NCBI RefSeq assembly: GCF_000154445.1
Contig: NZ_DS499563.1
From: Intestinibacter bartlettii
GTDB taxonomy: Bacteria > Bacillota > Clostridia > Peptostreptococcales > Peptostreptococcaceae
Direction: 5' to 3' (one strand)
DNA: 64,000 nucleotides
Under the pieces are notes generated by a model. The model searched no databases. It saw only the letters and a list, made by a program, of their open reading frames with translations, and had not been told where the DNA came from. This document shows positions 34,276-43,047 of the stretch, one piece after another; the first letter of the stretch is position 1, and each line of letters starts with the position of its first letter. The translations under genes were made by a program, and so were the position numbers.

Positions 34276-35328
34276 TTATTGATATAAACCTATTGAGAAT
34301 AACCATCCTATTAAAACTCTTGGTACACCTGTTAAGAAACGAGAGTATAGTACTGATGGAACCCCAACTTCTACTGTTTCTGCTTCTGCTTCTGCAAGAC
34401 CTAAACCAACTGGTACGAAGTCACAAGCACATTGAGTGTTTATTGCGAATAATGCTGGTAATGCAAGTGATGGTGCTATATTTCCTTTTCCTATCTCAAC
34501 ACCTATTAAAGTACCTATAACTTGGGCTATAACTGCTCCAGGTCCAAGTAATGGGGATAAGAAAGGTAATGAACAAATGAACCCTAATATTACAAGACCT
34601 ATTCCATTTCCAGTAAGAGGAATCATGATTTTTGCAAACCAGTCACCTATACCAGAACCTTGGATTATACCTATTAATAATGAAACGAATCCCATAAATG
34701 GTAATATTGTATTGATCATTGTTTGTATTGCATCTCTAGATGCTTGGTAGAATGTATTTATTACTTTCCCAGCACCCATACCGATTCTAGTTATTAAACT
34801 TTTATTTTCTTCTCCTGCTAATGTTTCAGATATTTTTTTATCTGAGCTATATCTAAATTGTCTTTTATTTTCTTGTTCTTCATTTTCTTCTAAAACTTCT
34901 GCAGTTGTTGCAACTTCGTCTGCTGCTGATGTATTTGTAGCTGGCGCTACTTCTCCTACTGGTTCTATTTCATCTAATCCAACTGCTGATACATATATAT
35001 CTTCTGTTATAAATTTAGCTAATGGTCCACTTTTTCCTACTGGCATTACATTTATTGTAGGTATTCTTTTTTGTGGGTATATACCACATCTAAGTGTTCC
35101 TCCACAGTCTATTATTACTAAGAATATTTGTTCTTCTGGTACTGAAGTTTTAAATCCGTTTACTGCTTCACATCCAGTAAGTTCTACTATTTTATCAACT
35201 ATATCTGGTTTTGCCCCGCCACCAGTTATATAAAGTAATACATTTTTTTCTTCAGTTGGTTGAACTGTTAATGGTCCACCAAATCCGCTTGGTCCTTTAT
35301 TTATTTTTATTGCATTATATTTAGACAT
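34276..35328 (-). CDS. srlE: PTS glucitol/sorbitol-specific EIIBC
   Basis: 350 aa. The N-terminal EIIB portion (GPSGFGGPLTVQPTEEKNVLLY, DKIVELTGCEAVNGF with the phosphorylated Cys in the CEAVNGF region) is followed by an Ala/Glu-rich linker (about residues 125-160) and a C-terminal membrane half (IQTMINTILPFMGFVSLLIG, PFLSPLLGPGAVIAQVIG). With SrlA it makes the channel that phosphorylates sorbitol to sorbitol-6-phosphate during uptake. Same gene split as in E. coli. Confidence 0.94.
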   Translation of the reverse strand: MSKYNAIKINKGPSGFGGPLTVQPTEEKNVLLYITGGGAKPDIVDKIVELTGCEAVNGFKTSVPEEQIFLVIIDCGGTLRCGIYPQKRIPTINVMPVGKSGPLAKFITEDIYVSAVGLDEIEPVGEVAPATNTSAADEVATTAEVLEENEEQENKRQFRYSSDKKISETLAGEENKSLITRIGMGAGKVINTFYQASRDAIQTMINTILPFMGFVSLLIGIIQGSGIGDWFAKIMIPLTGNGIGLVILGFICSLPFLSPLLGPGAVIAQVIGTLIGVEIGKGNIAPSLALPALFAINTQCACDFVPVGLGLAEAEAETVEVGVPSVLYSRFLTGVPRVLIGWLFSIGLYQ

Positions 35329-35386
35329 TTGTTTATTCCTCCCTAATTATTACAACAATTATGTACTTTAAATTTTAAATTTACTT

Positions 35387-35935
35387 TTAAGCTTCTTTTA
35401 ATTCGTTGCTTAATTCTATACCTTGTTGTTTCATAACCATTTTAGTTGTGAAATCTGTTGCCCATCCACTTATAAAGTTACAAACTAAACCAGCTAATAA
35501 ATATCTTACTGCAAGTGGCATATAACTTTGTCCTAATGTTGTGATCCCATTTGCTATTCCTAAGAATATAAATACTTCACCTGGATTTATGTGTGGGAAA
35601 ACACCACTACTTGTGTGACAAAAATATGAAGCTGATGCATAATAACTTGGTTTAATTCTTTCTGGCATGAATCTTCCTAATGATAAAGCCATTGGGTTAC
35701 CTAACATAAATGATCCTAAGAAAGGAACTACCATATATCTAAGTAAAGGATTTTTTGCTGAAAATTTAGCAAATCTATTTATTCTATTTTGACCTATTAA
35801 TGCTATTAATGTGTTCATTGCTATTAATAATATAAGTACTGTTGGTACTATACCTGTTACCCAACTTACGAAGTTATCGGCACCAACTTGAAATAAATTC
35901 ATAAATCCTTCTGCGAAACTAACTAATAAATCCAT
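35387..35935 (-). CDS. srlA: PTS glucitol/sorbitol-specific EIIC
   Basis: 182-aa membrane subunit of the sorbitol PTS (GADNFVSWVTGIVPTVLILLIAMN, RYMVVPFLGSFMLGNPMAL, HTSSGVFPHINPGEVFIFLGIA). The length matches SrlA of enterics. It follows gutM by 12 nt and precedes srlE by 58 nt; translationally well spaced with SD sequences before each. Confidence 0.95.
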   Translation of the reverse strand: MDLLVSFAEGFMNLFQVGADNFVSWVTGIVPTVLILLIAMNTLIALIGQNRINRFAKFSAKNPLLRYMVVPFLGSFMLGNPMALSLGRFMPERIKPSYYASASYFCHTSSGVFPHINPGEVFIFLGIANGITTLGQSYMPLAVRYLLAGLVCNFISGWATDFTTKMVMKQQGIELSNELKEA

Positions 35936-35947
35936 AATTTTTTCCTC

Positions 35948-36394
35948 CTATTTTTGAGTTACTAAATTTTTCATTGAACCTGTAAGTTTTTGTAATGGAC
36001 TTGGAGGTTCAGGTACTTCACCACCGCTCATTATTACGTTATAATTAGAAGAAGCTTCTAGTATTGCATCTTGTACTTGTTTTGGAAATCCTTTAGTATC
36101 TTCTTTCTTTAATGTAGATACATTTAATCCCTCAAAACCTTTTAATTTCTTAAATTTTGCAAGTACTGTAACACCTGACATATATGAACTGTCTAATATA
36201 ATACCGTTTTCGTCAACTGCAAACATCACTATTGAACCTGCTCTAAAAGCACCCTTTTTCTTTCCAATAGCTACTTTTCCCTGTCTTCTAAGTTTTCCAA
36301 AGTTAATTGTAAAACTCTTCATTTGCATCATGCCTAGTGCATATTGTGCTAAAAATGCTACACCAAAGCAAATCAATAAAAACCAAAAGTTCAT
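35948..36394 (-). CDS. gutM: Glucitol operon activator GutM
   Basis: 148 aa. An N-terminal membrane helix (FWFLLICFGVAFLAQYALGMM) and a soluble domain with KLRRQGKVAIGKKKGAFRAGSIVMFAVDENG typical of GutM. It is a small membrane-linked modulator of sorbitol-operon expression. The ATG at 36394 follows AGGGAGAAG; the frame extends to 36427 into the end of gutR without its own SD. It begins 20 nt after gutR. Confidence 0.9.
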   Translation of the reverse strand: MNFWFLLICFGVAFLAQYALGMMQMKSFTINFGKLRRQGKVAIGKKKGAFRAGSIVMFAVDENGIILDSSYMSGVTVLAKFKKLKGFEGLNVSTLKKEDTKGFPKQVQDAILEASSNYNVIMSGGEVPEPPSPLQKLTGSMKNLVTQK

Positions 36395-36413
36395 AATATC
36401 TTCTCCCTTCATT

Positions 36414-38345
36414 CTAATTAAATACATTATCTTGTTTTATAAAATATAATAGTAATTCTCTATAATTTTTTACTTTAGCGATATTTTCAACTACTTGCTT
36501 ATCTTTAGATATAGCAATAATTTCATCATATATTTTCACTAAAATATCATCATCTTTTTCTTCTATATCTGGTATTGCTAATAAAAATATTACTTTCAAT
36601 TTACTATCTTTTTCATGCTTCTTGTCATCAGAAAATACACCTATTGAGAATACTATTTTATCTGTTTCTTTATTTATAGCATGTGGTAAAGCTATATACT
36701 CATCAAAAACCATTGTCGATTTTGACTCTCTAGTATGAATTCGTTCTTTAAATCCTTCATCCACATATGATAAGTCGTATAACTTGTCTATCATATAATC
36801 TACATTTTCCATATAAGATTTATCGCTATGTAGTATGAAAAACTTTTCTTCATCTAGTAAACTAAGTACTAATGATTCCATTCCTTGTAACATTGGAATG
36901 TTTAATTTTTCTGTATATCTTGCACTTTCAATTTTATTTTTAAGTTGATTTTCATCGAATATCTCTTTTAAATAAATTATCGGTGTTACTGTATCACATT
37001 CAAATTTTATTGTTGATAAAACTAAATCAAATTGATCTAACAATTCCTTATTTACTTGGCTATCTGAAAACATCTCAAGTTTTGTGTCTATATCTACAAT
37101 TTTTCTAAGTTGAGCAGCTATAAGCCTTGCTGTTATTTTACCTGTACCACATATGATGGCTATAGAGCAAAGTTTATTTCTTTCGTATGAGTTTTCAGAT
37201 ATAAATACACTGAAGTAAACTGCTAAAAATCCTAATTCATCTTTTGATACTTTTTTCTTAGTTCTGTCTTCAATTAGCATTTTTGTCAACTCTGCTAATT
37301 TATATGGAACCATGTATTTTTCTTTAATTTCATCTAAAACTGGATTTTTTATTTTTATTCCATATTTAAGTCGATTTAACATAAAACTTATATGATATGT
37401 AAATTCATCTAATAGATTTCCAGGTGTAATTGTTATATCCATTTCTAATTTAATTAATTTTATTATGTCTAATACTAAATCAATAACCTCTTCTGTGATT
37501 TCTATATTTTTGACTCTGTCTATATCCATTGGTGTTCTCATTCCAACAATAGGAAGTGTCATAAATACTCTTTCATTATCTGGAATCTTAACTCCAAATA
37601 TATTCTCTATTCTATCTGATATATTGTTGGAAACGTTTATCTGATCTGTATATATCAAGTCTTCATATGTTTCATTTAATTCAGCTATTGAATGTCCATT
37701 TACTAGCCTATCTATAAGTACTGTTAAAAACTTTATAATCTGTTTTCTCGTACTTCCTTCAAGTTTTAAATCTGAAAAAATCTTCTCAAGTTCTTCTTTT
37801 ACATCATAATCCAATTCATGGTCTTTATAAATTTCTTCATATAGATTTTCTAATACGAAAAGTCTTAGATCGATTTCCTCACCTTGAAGTTTTAGACCTG
37901 TATTTGTCTTACCAACTATTTCTATATTATATTTTTTTAAAGCTTCTCTTATTTTCTTTAAATCACCTACTAAAGTTGTTCGACCTATGCTCATTTCAAA
38001 TGCTAAATCTTCAGTTAAAACTGGATTTTCATCGTTCATCAATCTACTTATTACATATGCCATTCTCTTTTTCGGTGAATTAAAGAAATCATCATGTAAG
38101 TATAAATTTTCTTTTGTTTTTTCAAATTGTTTATATTCAAGTACATACAACTTGTATTTTCCTAATTTAAATTGAATTAATGCATTTCCATCAAATATTT
38201 CATTTAATTCTTTAATATCATTTTTTATACTTTTTGTACTTACGTTTAACTTTTTTTCTAAATATTCCAAGGAGGCTGATCTTTTATGTTCTAGGATTTG
38301 TAATACTTTGCATATTCGGTTATCATTATTAAAATAATCACTCAT
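36414..38345 (-). CDS. PRD/EIIA-containing sorbitol operon regulator (GutR/MtlR type)
   Basis: 643 aa. Order: two N-terminal DNA-binding helices-turn-helix (KVLQILEHKRSASLEYLEKK; LAFEMSIGRTTLVGDLKKIREAL), two PTS regulation domains (about 185-395), a galactitol-EIIB-like domain (CSIAIICGTGKITARLIAAQ), and a fructose/mannitol-type EIIA domain with its His in YIALPHAINKET. PTS phosphorylation of these domains would signal sorbitol and sugar status. This is an activator of the MtlR kind, not an RNA-binding antiterminator. It lies between srlD and gutM in the operon it should control. Confidence 0.9.
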   Translation of the reverse strand: MSDYFNNDNRICKVLQILEHKRSASLEYLEKKLNVSTKSIKNDIKELNEIFDGNALIQFKLGKYKLYVLEYKQFEKTKENLYLHDDFFNSPKKRMAYVISRLMNDENPVLTEDLAFEMSIGRTTLVGDLKKIREALKKYNIEIVGKTNTGLKLQGEEIDLRLFVLENLYEEIYKDHELDYDVKEELEKIFSDLKLEGSTRKQIIKFLTVLIDRLVNGHSIAELNETYEDLIYTDQINVSNNISDRIENIFGVKIPDNERVFMTLPIVGMRTPMDIDRVKNIEITEEVIDLVLDIIKLIKLEMDITITPGNLLDEFTYHISFMLNRLKYGIKIKNPVLDEIKEKYMVPYKLAELTKMLIEDRTKKKVSKDELGFLAVYFSVFISENSYERNKLCSIAIICGTGKITARLIAAQLRKIVDIDTKLEMFSDSQVNKELLDQFDLVLSTIKFECDTVTPIIYLKEIFDENQLKNKIESARYTEKLNIPMLQGMESLVLSLLDEEKFFILHSDKSYMENVDYMIDKLYDLSYVDEGFKERIHTRESKSTMVFDEYIALPHAINKETDKIVFSIGVFSDDKKHEKDSKLKVIFLLAIPDIEEKDDDILVKIYDEIIAISKDKQVVENIAKVKNYRELLLYFIKQDNVFN

Positions 38346-38366
38346 CCTATATTCCCCCCTATTTCT

Positions 38367-39188
38367 CTAACCTCTAGTTTTTCCACCTGCTACATTTATT
38401 GTTACACCGTGAATATATCCTGCTCTTTCAGATGCTAGGAAACAAACTAAATTTGCAACTTCTGAAAGTTTTCCACTTCTACCTAATGGTGTTGTTGAAG
38501 TGCTTTTATATCCTTCTCTTAATTTTTCTACTGTTATATTTCTTGTATATGCTAGAGCTTCCTCATAAGCTAATGTTCTAAGTCCTGTTGCTTCAAGTAT
38601 CCCAGGTGCTACACCTACTACTCTAACTCCTTTTGGCCCTAATTCTTTTGACCAAGATCTAGTAAATGAATTTACTGCATTTTTAGATGCTGCATATATA
38701 CTTTGTCCTTGTGAACCTTCAAGTCCACTTTCAGATGACATATTTATTATTACTCCAGCACCTTTTTTAACCATTACTCTACTAGCTTCTTGTGAACAAA
38801 GATAAACACCTTTTACATTAACGTCCATAACTTTTTCATATATATTTTCATTTAATTCATATTTGCTATGTTCTTCTTTATCATCAACTAATAGACTTGG
38901 TATGTTTATGCCTGCATTATTTACTATTACATCTACTGTTCCAAACTCTTCACAAACTCTTTTAACAGTTTCTTTTACGTTTTGAGCATCACATACGTTT
39001 GTATGTAAGTAAATCATTTTCCCACTATTTTCATTAATTTCAAATTCTGGTGTTTGTGGATTTAAGTCACATACTGCGACATTTGCCCCACAGTTTAAAA
39101 ATTCTTGAGCAACTGCTTTTCCTATCCCTGAAGCTGCTCCTGTTACGATAACTGATTTGCCTTCTAGACCTAACCAACTTATTTGCAT
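38367..39188 (-). CDS. srlD: Sorbitol-6-phosphate 2-dehydrogenase
   Basis: 273-aa short-chain dehydrogenase that oxidises sorbitol-6-phosphate to fructose-6-phosphate with NAD. Rossmann motif VTGAASGIGKAVA, NNAG (VNNAGINIPSLLVDD), catalytic Ser in MSSESG and YAASK, and C-terminal HGVTINVAGGKTRG as in SrlD. First gene of the operon. The ATG at 39188 follows GGGGTG; the preceding in-frame TTG is not needed. Confidence 0.93.
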   Translation of the reverse strand: MQISWLGLEGKSVIVTGAASGIGKAVAQEFLNCGANVAVCDLNPQTPEFEINENSGKMIYLHTNVCDAQNVKETVKRVCEEFGTVDVIVNNAGINIPSLLVDDKEEHSKYELNENIYEKVMDVNVKGVYLCSQEASRVMVKKGAGVIINMSSESGLEGSQGQSIYAASKNAVNSFTRSWSKELGPKGVRVVGVAPGILEATGLRTLAYEEALAYTRNITVEKLREGYKSTSTTPLGRSGKLSEVANLVCFLASERAGYIHGVTINVAGGKTRG

Positions 39189-39332
39189 CAATATTCACCC
39201 CTGTTAATTCTTTTTAATTTCTTAAGAGTTAAGTTTTTCATTACCTCTTGATTCGTTAATTAGATTATAAGAAAAAACAGCTTTTTTATTAATGCATTGT
39301 TTTTCTCCTTTTTGGAAAAAAGTTAAACAAAT

Positions 39333-39377
39333 AAAAAAAGCATAGAATATATTTGTTGTATAATATACTCTATACTT
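39333..39377. terminator. Terminator-like hairpin in the srl leader (possible attenuator)
   Basis: On the minus strand AAGUAUAGAGUAUAUU pairs with AAUAUAUUCUAUGCUU (16 bp with two G-U pairs, 8-nt loop), followed by a T7 run. It lies about 150 nt upstream of srlD. T5 follows it on the plus strand too. Confidence 0.65.
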
Positions 39378-39429
39378 TTTAGTGTCCTTTAAAATCTACC
39401 ATATTTTATTAATATTTTTCAATATCATT

Positions 39430-39449
39430 TTGTCTATAAATATAAACAA
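39430..39449. promoter_or_regulatory. Candidate operator upstream of the srl leader terminator
   Basis: Near-perfect dyad TTGTCTATAAATATAAACAA (9-nt arms with one mismatch). A minus-strand promoter-like TTGTTT-N17-GATATT overlaps it. Possible GutR site. Confidence 0.35.
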
Positions 39450-39474
39450 TTTTATTTATATTCGCCTATTAATA

Positions 39475-39550
39475 AGATTTTTTTGAAACACATATACGGA
39501 AATTATACTTATCTACAATCTATAAATGAATATAATTTCCTTATAGCTAT
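39475..39550 (+). repeat. Intergenic hairpin repeat, copy B
   Basis: AGATTTTTTTGAAACACATA, GGAAATTATA and TATAATTTCC as in copy A, with nearly identical sequence over 66 nt, then TTATAGCTATAAAA as in copy C. It abuts the minus-strand terminator at 39551. Confidence 0.8.
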
Positions 39551-39580
39551 AAAAAAACAAGGCATAAAATATGCCTTGTT
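39551..39580 (-). terminator. Terminator downstream of the DUF1275 gene
   Basis: AACAAGGCATA pairs perfectly with TATGCCTTGTT (11 bp, 3-nt loop), with a T7 tail on the minus strand. The 165 nt between it and the gene hold a palindrome at 39622-39641 (TTAAGTAAA-GT-TTTACTTAA) and nothing else recognisable. Confidence 0.85.
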
Positions 39581-39746
39581 CAAAAAGGAGTAACATTGAA
39601 AAAATTATCTAGCTTATATATTTAAGTAAAGTTTTACTTAAACTGCCTAAATCTTTATATTTAAAATATAACTTGAAAATATTAACTTAACCTTACCTAA
39701 ATATTAAGTTTTTATTAAAGAATTTATTAATATTTATATACTTATT

Positions 39747-40535
39747 CTAGCATTTAGTTTTAAATTCTGTTTTTTCTTCATCATTCTCTTTTAATTCTTC
39801 TATTTCAGAATCTATCTCTTCTTCCTCAATTTCATCATCTTCTTCTAGTTCTTTTAAGATATATTTTTCTACATTTCTAAACATAGATATAAATACTATA
39901 AGTAACATTGCACTTGCTATTAAAATTGATCTTTCCATATAAATTCTAGTTACAATGCCACCTATAGCAGCTCCTATACTGAAGAATATTACTATTCCAT
40001 ATGCTTGTGCTGCAATACGTACTTTATCTTTACTTTTTTCTATAATTGCTCTATATACTTGCTCAGTTCCCGTTCTTAAGTTTCCAGTACACATTGTTGT
40101 AGATAAAGCTGTTCCATTTACTTTTCTGAATGCCTCTACTTGCATTGCACAAATTAACGAAATCGATATATTTACTAATCCATCATATCTTCCCATAGGT
40201 ATAAAAGCTATTGCAAAAAGAATTATAATCTCTGCACCAATTACAATTTGTCTCCAGTGAATAAATGTTTCTTTAAACTTTACCCTTCTTTTTATTGTCT
40301 CTGTAATTATTACACCTACTATAAATGCTACCACCGGTAAAAAATGATATATAGCATTTATAAAATTATTTTCTGCTAAGGCCAATCCTACTAATACTAT
40401 ATTTCCTGTTTGAGCATTTGAGAAAACTTGTCCTCTACATATGTAAGTATACGCATCTAAAAAACCACCAACTAAAGCTAATACAGCTGCTAACCTGAAT
40501 GATTCCGAAATATGTTTTTTATTTGCACCCTCCAT
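39747..40535 (-). CDS. DUF1275 (YoaK-family) membrane protein
   Basis: 262 aa with six or seven helices and the family pattern AAVLALVGGFLDAYTYICRGQVFSNAQTGN plus TALSTTMCTGNLR. The last 40 residues are strikingly acidic (EEDDEIEEEEIDSEIEELKEN), an extension beyond the usual family core. GGGAG precedes the ATG. The family is uncharacterised; a transporter-like role is only suspected. Divergent from bioY. Confidence 0.85.
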   Translation of the reverse strand: MEGANKKHISESFRLAAVLALVGGFLDAYTYICRGQVFSNAQTGNIVLVGLALAENNFINAIYHFLPVVAFIVGVIITETIKRRVKFKETFIHWRQIVIGAEIIILFAIAFIPMGRYDGLVNISISLICAMQVEAFRKVNGTALSTTMCTGNLRTGTEQVYRAIIEKSKDKVRIAAQAYGIVIFFSIGAAIGGIVTRIYMERSILIASAMLLIVFISMFRNVEKYILKELEEDDEIEEEEIDSEIEELKENDEEKTEFKTKC

Positions 40536-40657
40536 ATATAATCTCCCTTCACTTCTATTATTCCATACAATAGTATAGCATAATGTCTTTTATATAAAAA
40601 ATCTTTATTGAGCAAATCATTCAAAAAGCGTTTTCTGTCATTTTTTTCCAAAACATA

Positions 40658-40686
40658 TTGCAAAAATATATTTTTAGTGCTAAATT
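40658..40686 (+). promoter_or_regulatory. Promoter of bioY
   Basis: TTGCAA (40658-40663), 17-nt spacer, TAAATT (40681-40686), immediately followed by the BirA operator. Confidence 0.6.
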
Positions 40687-40688
40687 TA

Positions 40689-40718
40689 TGTTAACTTTAA
40701 TTTTTTTTTAAGTTAACG
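40689..40718. promoter_or_regulatory. BirA (biotin repressor) operator of bioY
   Basis: TGTTAAC and GTTAAC half-sites separated by 16 nt, matching the Gram-positive BirA box (TGTTAAC-N14-16-GTTAACA). It overlaps the predicted start, so biotin would repress bioY. Confidence 0.8.
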
Positions 40719-40791
40719 TTAATCTTAAAAACAAATTTTAATAAACATAATACGAAAATATTAAAACTTTAAATTGCAGGAGGATTAATTT

Positions 40792-41337
40792 ATGAAACTT
40801 ACTACTAGAGAAATTATTTTATGTGGCTTATTTGCAGCATTAGTATCTATTTTTGCTCAAATATCAATACCATTACCATTTACAACTGTACCACTTACAC
40901 TACAAATATTTGGTATAGCTATAACAGGTCTTATTTTAGGTTCTAAATGTGCTTTTATATCAACTTTGATATATTTAATTTTAGGTGGAATTGGCGTTCC
41001 AGTATTTGCACAGTTCTCTGCTGGAATCGGCGTATTATTCGGACCAACTGGTGGATACTTACTTTCCTATCCTTTAATGGCATTTATAATTGGATATATT
41101 AAAGAAAAATCTAATTCTAGTATATTAACTGCAATAAGCATGATTATTGGTTTAGCAGTTGTGTATGCACTAGGTACAGTAATGTTCTCTTTAGTTACTG
41201 GAAATACAATAATAAATAGCCTACTTTATTGCGTAGTGCCATTTGTAGCTGTTGATTTATTGAAATTAGTTTTAGCTTATATAATCGGTGAAACTGTTTC
41301 AAAAAGACTTTATTCTACTTTAAATTTAGCTAAATAA
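40792..41337 (+). CDS. bioY: Biotin ECF transporter S component BioY
   Basis: 181 aa, six helices, with the BioY hallmarks FAALVSIFAQISIPLPFTTVPLTLQ, GGIGVPVFAQFSAGIGVLFGPTGGYL and VPFVAVDLLKLVLAYIIG. It binds biotin in the membrane and works with the shared ECF ATPase/T module encoded elsewhere. GGAGG precedes the ATG. Regulation by BirA is predicted from the operator upstream. Confidence 0.96.
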   Translation: MKLTTREIILCGLFAALVSIFAQISIPLPFTTVPLTLQIFGIAITGLILGSKCAFISTLIYLILGGIGVPVFAQFSAGIGVLFGPTGGYLLSYPLMAFIIGYIKEKSNSSILTAISMIIGLAVVYALGTVMFSLVTGNTIINSLLYCVVPFVAVDLLKLVLAYIIGETVSKRLYSTLNLAK

Positions 41338-41371
41338 GTTTTAATTATATATTATTCTTATCCAAATATGA

Positions 41372-41409
41372 AAAGAAGATGTTTTGAATTTAAAACACCT
41401 TCTTTTCTC
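41372..41409. terminator. Terminator-like hairpin between bioY and the LRR gene
   Basis: GAAAAGAAG pairs with CTTCTTTTC with an inner TGTTTT/AAAACA stem. The T-tract is within the 3' arm. Confidence 0.55.
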
Positions 41410-41431
41410 CCTATCATTAATTTAAATTATT

Positions 41432-42790
41432 TTAATCTATTTTAAAATCATAACTTTTTACTTTAACTTCATTATTTTTTTTATTACAAACTACTATAGT
41501 TCCACTTACTGATTTAAGATCATCTAGTGAATTTGTTTTTTGTAAGTAGGCAAATCCCTTAGCTTTTTTGCCTTTTGGAATTTGTTCATCTAAGTTAAAT
41601 TTATCTGTATAATCTCCTACTGTTGCATATTTAATATATACTTCAATATTTGAGTCTGATTTATTTTCTATATTGTATTTATATCCTACAAATTCAGTAC
41701 CTAAAGTTTTTTTATTATTTTGCACTTCTTTTCCATTTACTAACTTAAGTTTCGATTTTCCTATAAACTCAACCTTGCATATTTCATTATCTATAAGTAC
41801 TATATTTTCCTCAAAATCTATATTATTTTTTAAATATTTTTTATGTTTTACTATTGCTTTTAATTTATGTATTAAATATATTATTGCTCCTAATGCAACA
41901 AATACTAAAACTATTTTTGCATAATCTAATGCTGTACGTATTGTTTTAAATGGTATACTATTTTCACTTGCATATGTTTTTGCTGCTGAAGAACTATATC
42001 CTGACATAGTTAAATTTGAACAACTATCAAATGCATAACTTCCTATATCATCAACAGACTTTGGTATTTCTATACTTTCTAAAGCTGCACAATAATAAAA
42101 TGCTGCTTCTCCTATACTTGCAACTTTTTCTGGAATATTGATTTCTTTTAATGATGTACATGTATAAAATGCATATCCATCTATCGATGTTACGCCCTCT
42201 GGTATTTCTATTTTTGTTAAATTACTACAACTTGCAAATAATCCATAACTTATCGTTTTTAATTTACTTGGAAGATTTACACTTGAAAGTGCTGTACAAT
42301 TTGCAAATGCACCTTCATTCATAGTTGTTACACTTTCTGGGATACTAACACTTTCAAGTGCTGTTGCATTATAAAATGCATATGAGTCTATAGTAGTTAT
42401 ACCATCTTGAATTTCAACACTTGTTATACTCGTATTACCATCAAATGCATTTGCACCTATTTTAGTAACTTTCTTTCCATCAATTTCATTTGGTATTGTT
42501 AAAGTTGTTTTGCTACCTTCATACCCTTTAATAGTAACCTCATCATCTTCTACTGTATACTTAAATCCATCATCTGTTTTAAGCACATTCTCATCATCTT
42601 CTGTATTATTTTCATCGGTTGAAGAAGTTTCATCACTACTTGAGCTATCTGATTGATTATTCTCTGTAGTCGTTTGAGTACTGTCTTTAGTATCTGCAAA
42701 TGAAGTATTAACTCCATTTATGTTGACCATTGCCAATATAAATGTCAACATTACTAATACAATCGTACTTTTTTTCAAAATCTTTCTCAT
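41432..42790 (-). CDS. BspA-type leucine-rich-repeat surface protein with transmembrane C-terminus
   Basis: 452 aa. Signal peptide (KSTIVLVMLTFILAMVNI, cleavage after SFA), a Ser/Asp/Glu-rich linker, then about seven LRR_5 units of 23 residues (ITSVEIQDGITTIDSYAFYN and so on). A transmembrane helix near residue 285 (KIVLVFVALGAIIYLI) precedes a basic patch and a 140-residue beta-rich C-terminal domain, predicted inside the cell. BspA-type proteins usually mediate adhesion; here the LRRs are membrane-anchored, not wall-anchored. AAGGAG precedes the ATG. Confidence 0.85.
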   Translation of the reverse strand: MRKILKKSTIVLVMLTFILAMVNINGVNTSFADTKDSTQTTTENNQSDSSSSDETSSTDENNTEDDENVLKTDDGFKYTVEDDEVTIKGYEGSKTTLTIPNEIDGKKVTKIGANAFDGNTSITSVEIQDGITTIDSYAFYNATALESVSIPESVTTMNEGAFANCTALSSVNLPSKLKTISYGLFASCSNLTKIEIPEGVTSIDGYAFYTCTSLKEINIPEKVASIGEAAFYYCAALESIEIPKSVDDIGSYAFDSCSNLTMSGYSSSAAKTYASENSIPFKTIRTALDYAKIVLVFVALGAIIYLIHKLKAIVKHKKYLKNNIDFEENIVLIDNEICKVEFIGKSKLKLVNGKEVQNNKKTLGTEFVGYKYNIENKSDSNIEVYIKYATVGDYTDKFNLDEQIPKGKKAKGFAYLQKTNSLDDLKSVSGTIVVCNKKNNEVKVKSYDFKID

Positions 42791-42913
42791 ATTAATTCTC
42801 CTTTTTTATTTTTGATGATTATATATTAATAGAGAAAACTTAAGTTAACCTTTATTATCCAGATAAATTTATCCCCAAAATACGACAATATACCTAGATT
42901 TATTTGTAAACGC

Positions 42914-42950
42914 CAGAATGCCGACGTATAATAAGTACACCGGCATTCTG
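42914..42950. repeat. GC-richer stem-loop downstream of phoU
   Basis: CAGAATGCCG pairs perfectly with CGGCATTCTG (10 bp, 17-nt loop). It lacks a T-run on both strands. It may end or protect the pst-phoU message. Confidence 0.55.
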
Positions 42951-42980
42951 TTAATTACATATATATTTGTTGGTTAAAAG

Positions 42981-43018
42981 AATACAATTTGTATATACAA
43001 TATTGAATTGCAATATAC
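42981..43018. repeat. Cluster of three overlapping short palindromes
   Basis: ATACAA-T-TTGTAT, TTGTATATACAA and TATTG-AATTG-CAATA follow one another within 38 nt, just downstream of the phoU stop. Alternative hairpins are possible. Confidence 0.4.
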
Positions 43019-43047
43019 TACTCCTAATATCATTATAATATCTAATC

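Noticed and set aside
39622..39641. Palindrome TTAAGTAAA-GT-TTTACTTAA as a terminator of the DUF1275 gene
   Set aside because: No T-run follows it; the perfect hairpin with T7 at 39551-39580 is the better terminator.
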